Assembly (NCBI GenBank): GCA_018292915.2
Contig: JACVVK020000005.1
Location: 2,731,001 to 2,795,000, forward strand
Direction: 5' to 3'
DNA: 64,000 bases
Origin: Batillaria attramentaria
Taxonomy: Eukaryota > Mollusca > Gastropoda > Batillariidae
Shown here: positions 62,571 through 64,000 of the stretch, piece by piece
Position numbering within the stretch: the first letter of the stretch is position 1
How the letters are laid out: every line of letters starts with the position of its first letter
Translations under genes and position numbers: made by a program
The notes under the pieces: model-generated
Databases searched by the model: none
Told to the model about the DNA's origin: nothing
What the model saw: only the letters and a program-made list of their open reading frames with translations

Positions 62571-62759
62571 CGCCCAACCAATCCTAATTCCGCATCACGA
62601 GCCTTGTGACACGAGATCGTGGATCGTGAAATCTGTCACTAGACCACGATGTAATCCGTCTGCTGCTGATCCTGACTCGTGGCTGCATGTGCATGCACAC
62701 AGAGGAAATGAAGAAGTTGTTCTCTTAGTGTGTCTGAGCTTTTCACAGAGGATGCCAGG

Positions 62760-62762
<3 letters not shown>

Positions 62763-62845
<83 letters not shown>
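62763..62845. repeat. (AC)n microsatellite
   Basis: AC run of about 41 units. Confidence 0.95.
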
Positions 62846-62846
<1 letters not shown>

Positions 62847-62947
62847 CTGACAAGCAGAACAAACAAAAGGATTTTAAAATTGATTACCACACACTTCCCA
62901 TGCTTCGCAGAGTTGCGGGAAATCGCATGCAAATTATGAGAAGAAAA

Positions 62948-62949
<2 letters not shown>

Positions 62950-62987
<38 letters not shown>
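62950..62987. repeat. Poly(G) run of 38
   Basis: Longest G homopolymer in the window; strong G-quadruplex potential and a likely site of sequencing or assembly length error. Confidence 0.9.
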
Positions 62988-62988
<1 letters not shown>

Positions 62989-63172
62989 GCCACTGAGGTG
63001 GAGAGAATGAGATATATCAGCGCAGCGATTAGCTAACTTGATTTTCTACTCGTGTCTAACCTAACACACACGCACACTACCGTCACCACGATCTGCTGTC
63101 GACGTCCGCACCTCTTTATCATGTCTGCACTGCCAGTGGTTAGGAATACGTTATGTTTGGCAAATCCTGCGA

Positions 63173-63343
63173 GGGTGGGTGGGTGTTTGGGGGTTTAACG
63201 TCCTTTTCCACCACATACGGGTGATATCAAAGACGGGGCAACGATGAAAAAGCCAGCACAAGTATTTGGCCTCAGCCGGGATGCGAACTCACGACCCGAG
63301 TATCAGAAGTCCAATGCTCTACCATTCGGCCACCTCGGCTCCC
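63173..63343 (-). mobile_element. tSINE-A copy 30, full length, perfect 15-bp duplication
   Basis: Minus copy from GGTGGGTGGGTGTTTGGGGG to the head complement CCACCTCGGCTCCC. TGGCAAATCCTGCGA occurs at 63158-63172 and 63344-63358. This is the clearest complete insertion in the window. Confidence 0.97.
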
Positions 63344-63522
63344 TGGCAAATCCTGCGAACTGGTTTATTGCGCCCAGGAGATGACCAGTTGCAATATGCG
63401 CTTTGTATTTTTATGTTGTTTTATCTAGTTGTAATTGTTATATTATGTTTTCTATGCTTTTTTGTCATCGGGAGTTCGAGAAATCAGCATAAAGGTGCAG
63501 CGTCTCCTGCACGTCCTAGGTT

Positions 63523-63577
63523 TATAATCACCCTTATGTGGTGGAAAAGGACGTTACACTCCAATACTCCCACCCAG
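63523..63577 (+). mobile_element. tSINE-A 3' fragment
   Basis: ATCACCCTTATGTGGTGGAA, AAGGACGTTACACTCC and ACCCAGCCC; 5' truncated, no clear target duplication. Confidence 0.85.
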
Positions 63578-63724
63578 CCCTGCCCTGTAGACCGGTTTGC
63601 ATCATTTGTCCAACGTTACATTTTTGTGTTTGTTTGTTTGTTTGTTTGTTTTTTTCAAGTAGTGCAGGCACACTTAGCCACGAATCAGGTTGTTGAATCA
63701 GCCCTGTTGCAGGTGAAAGGGCAG

Positions 63725-63829
<105 letters not shown>

Positions 63830-63839
63830 GTCAGTATGT

Positions 63840-64000
63840 TTTGTAGACTCTTATTAGTTTAGACGGTAATTGTGAAGCGCATTGATAGCCGCGAAATAGT
63901 CTTTGTTGCTTGCGCGGCGTTAAGCCCTAAATAACTAACTAACTAACGTGAAGCGCATTGAGCTCACCTTGTGGGGATACTGCGCTATATAAGAATGCTA
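63840..64000 (+). mobile_element. Retroposon 3' end E copy 2, uninterrupted, and a second tail
   Basis: CGCGAAATAGTCTTTGTTGC, TTGCGCGGCGTTAAGCCC and TAAATAACTAACTAACTAAC give the empty target of MITE-D copy 3. GTGAAGCGCATTGAG occurs on both sides (63870 and 63949) and the end GCGCTATATAAGAATG is a common SINE/LINE 3' motif, so E appears inserted into another retroposon tail. Confidence 0.82.

Overview
The window looks like non-coding DNA from an animal nuclear genome, most probably a mollusc and perhaps a caenogastropod. The evidence is the density of (GT/AC)n, (GA/CT)n and trinucleotide microsatellites, dozens of tRNA-derived SINEs, LINE 3' ends, MITEs and foldback elements, and no bacterial-type gene order. 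The taxon is inferred from general style and was not tested by any search. No complete protein gene, rRNA or functional tRNA gene could be supported. The only convincing protein-coding trace is the last 68 codons of a LINE reverse-transcriptase ORF (15097-15303, minus). Two further stretches are weak exon candidates (51143-51445 and 23600-23658).

Repeat families were defined here by comparing copies within the window; the labels are mine. Retroposons: tSINE-A, about 165 bp, tRNA-Arg(UCU)-like head and (CACCC)n tail, more than 30 copies or pieces; tSINE-L, about 400 bp, with an (ATT)n-type tail; tSINE-P, up to 490 bp, ending in GGGGCAGC plus poly(A); tRNA-like heads H and X; LINE or SINE 3' ends E, K, R, S and T. 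DNA elements: MITE-D (TIR AGCCGGCTCTT, 3-bp TTA/TAA duplication), MITE-G (TIR CCAGGGCCCGTATG), foldback FB-I (TTAA duplication), MITE-J (ATT duplication), foldback M, a TA-flanked MITE at 34.8 kb and a TAA-flanked foldback at 59.5-59.9 kb. Unclassified dispersed repeats: C, F, O, Q, V, W and Y. One long hairpin carries a hammerhead-like, Penelope-like motif (11.83-12.30 kb).

Layout. 0-5 kb: microsatellites, a 55-bp-class minisatellite (1.6-2.15 kb), two tandem tSINE-A copies and foldback M. 5-7.4 kb: tSINE-A, L and P and repeat W. 7.7-9.6 kb: a 46-bp minisatellite with a 138-bp higher-order period. 9.6-12.4 kb: the most deeply nested block, with repeat F interrupted by MITE-D and by FB-I, FB-I interrupted by retroposon K, then repeat C interrupted by the hairpin. 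13-20 kb: SINEs, the LINE relic, repeat F split by MITE-G, and a 179-bp-period minisatellite. 20-33 kb: mainly microsatellites, SINEs and a third F copy. 33-46 kb: SINE-P and SINE-L copies, K, W, small foldbacks and the V duplication. 46-54.7 kb: FB-I with MITE-J inside, retroposon ends, C, Y, tSINE-A copies, and MITE-D inside E. 55-64 kb: microsatellites, a 50-bp-class array split by a block holding a 40-bp minisatellite, F, L, a foldback split by a SINE, P split by MITE-G, and terminal SINE and E copies.

Several insertions can be proven from this window alone, because the unoccupied target is present in another copy of the host repeat. These empty sites fix the target duplications and the order of events: D, I and K at 10 kb, J at 46 kb, the hairpin at 11.8 kb, D at 54 kb, and tSINE-A at 6.6 kb. 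The block therefore reads as a stratigraphy of transposition bursts rather than a set of co-operating genes.
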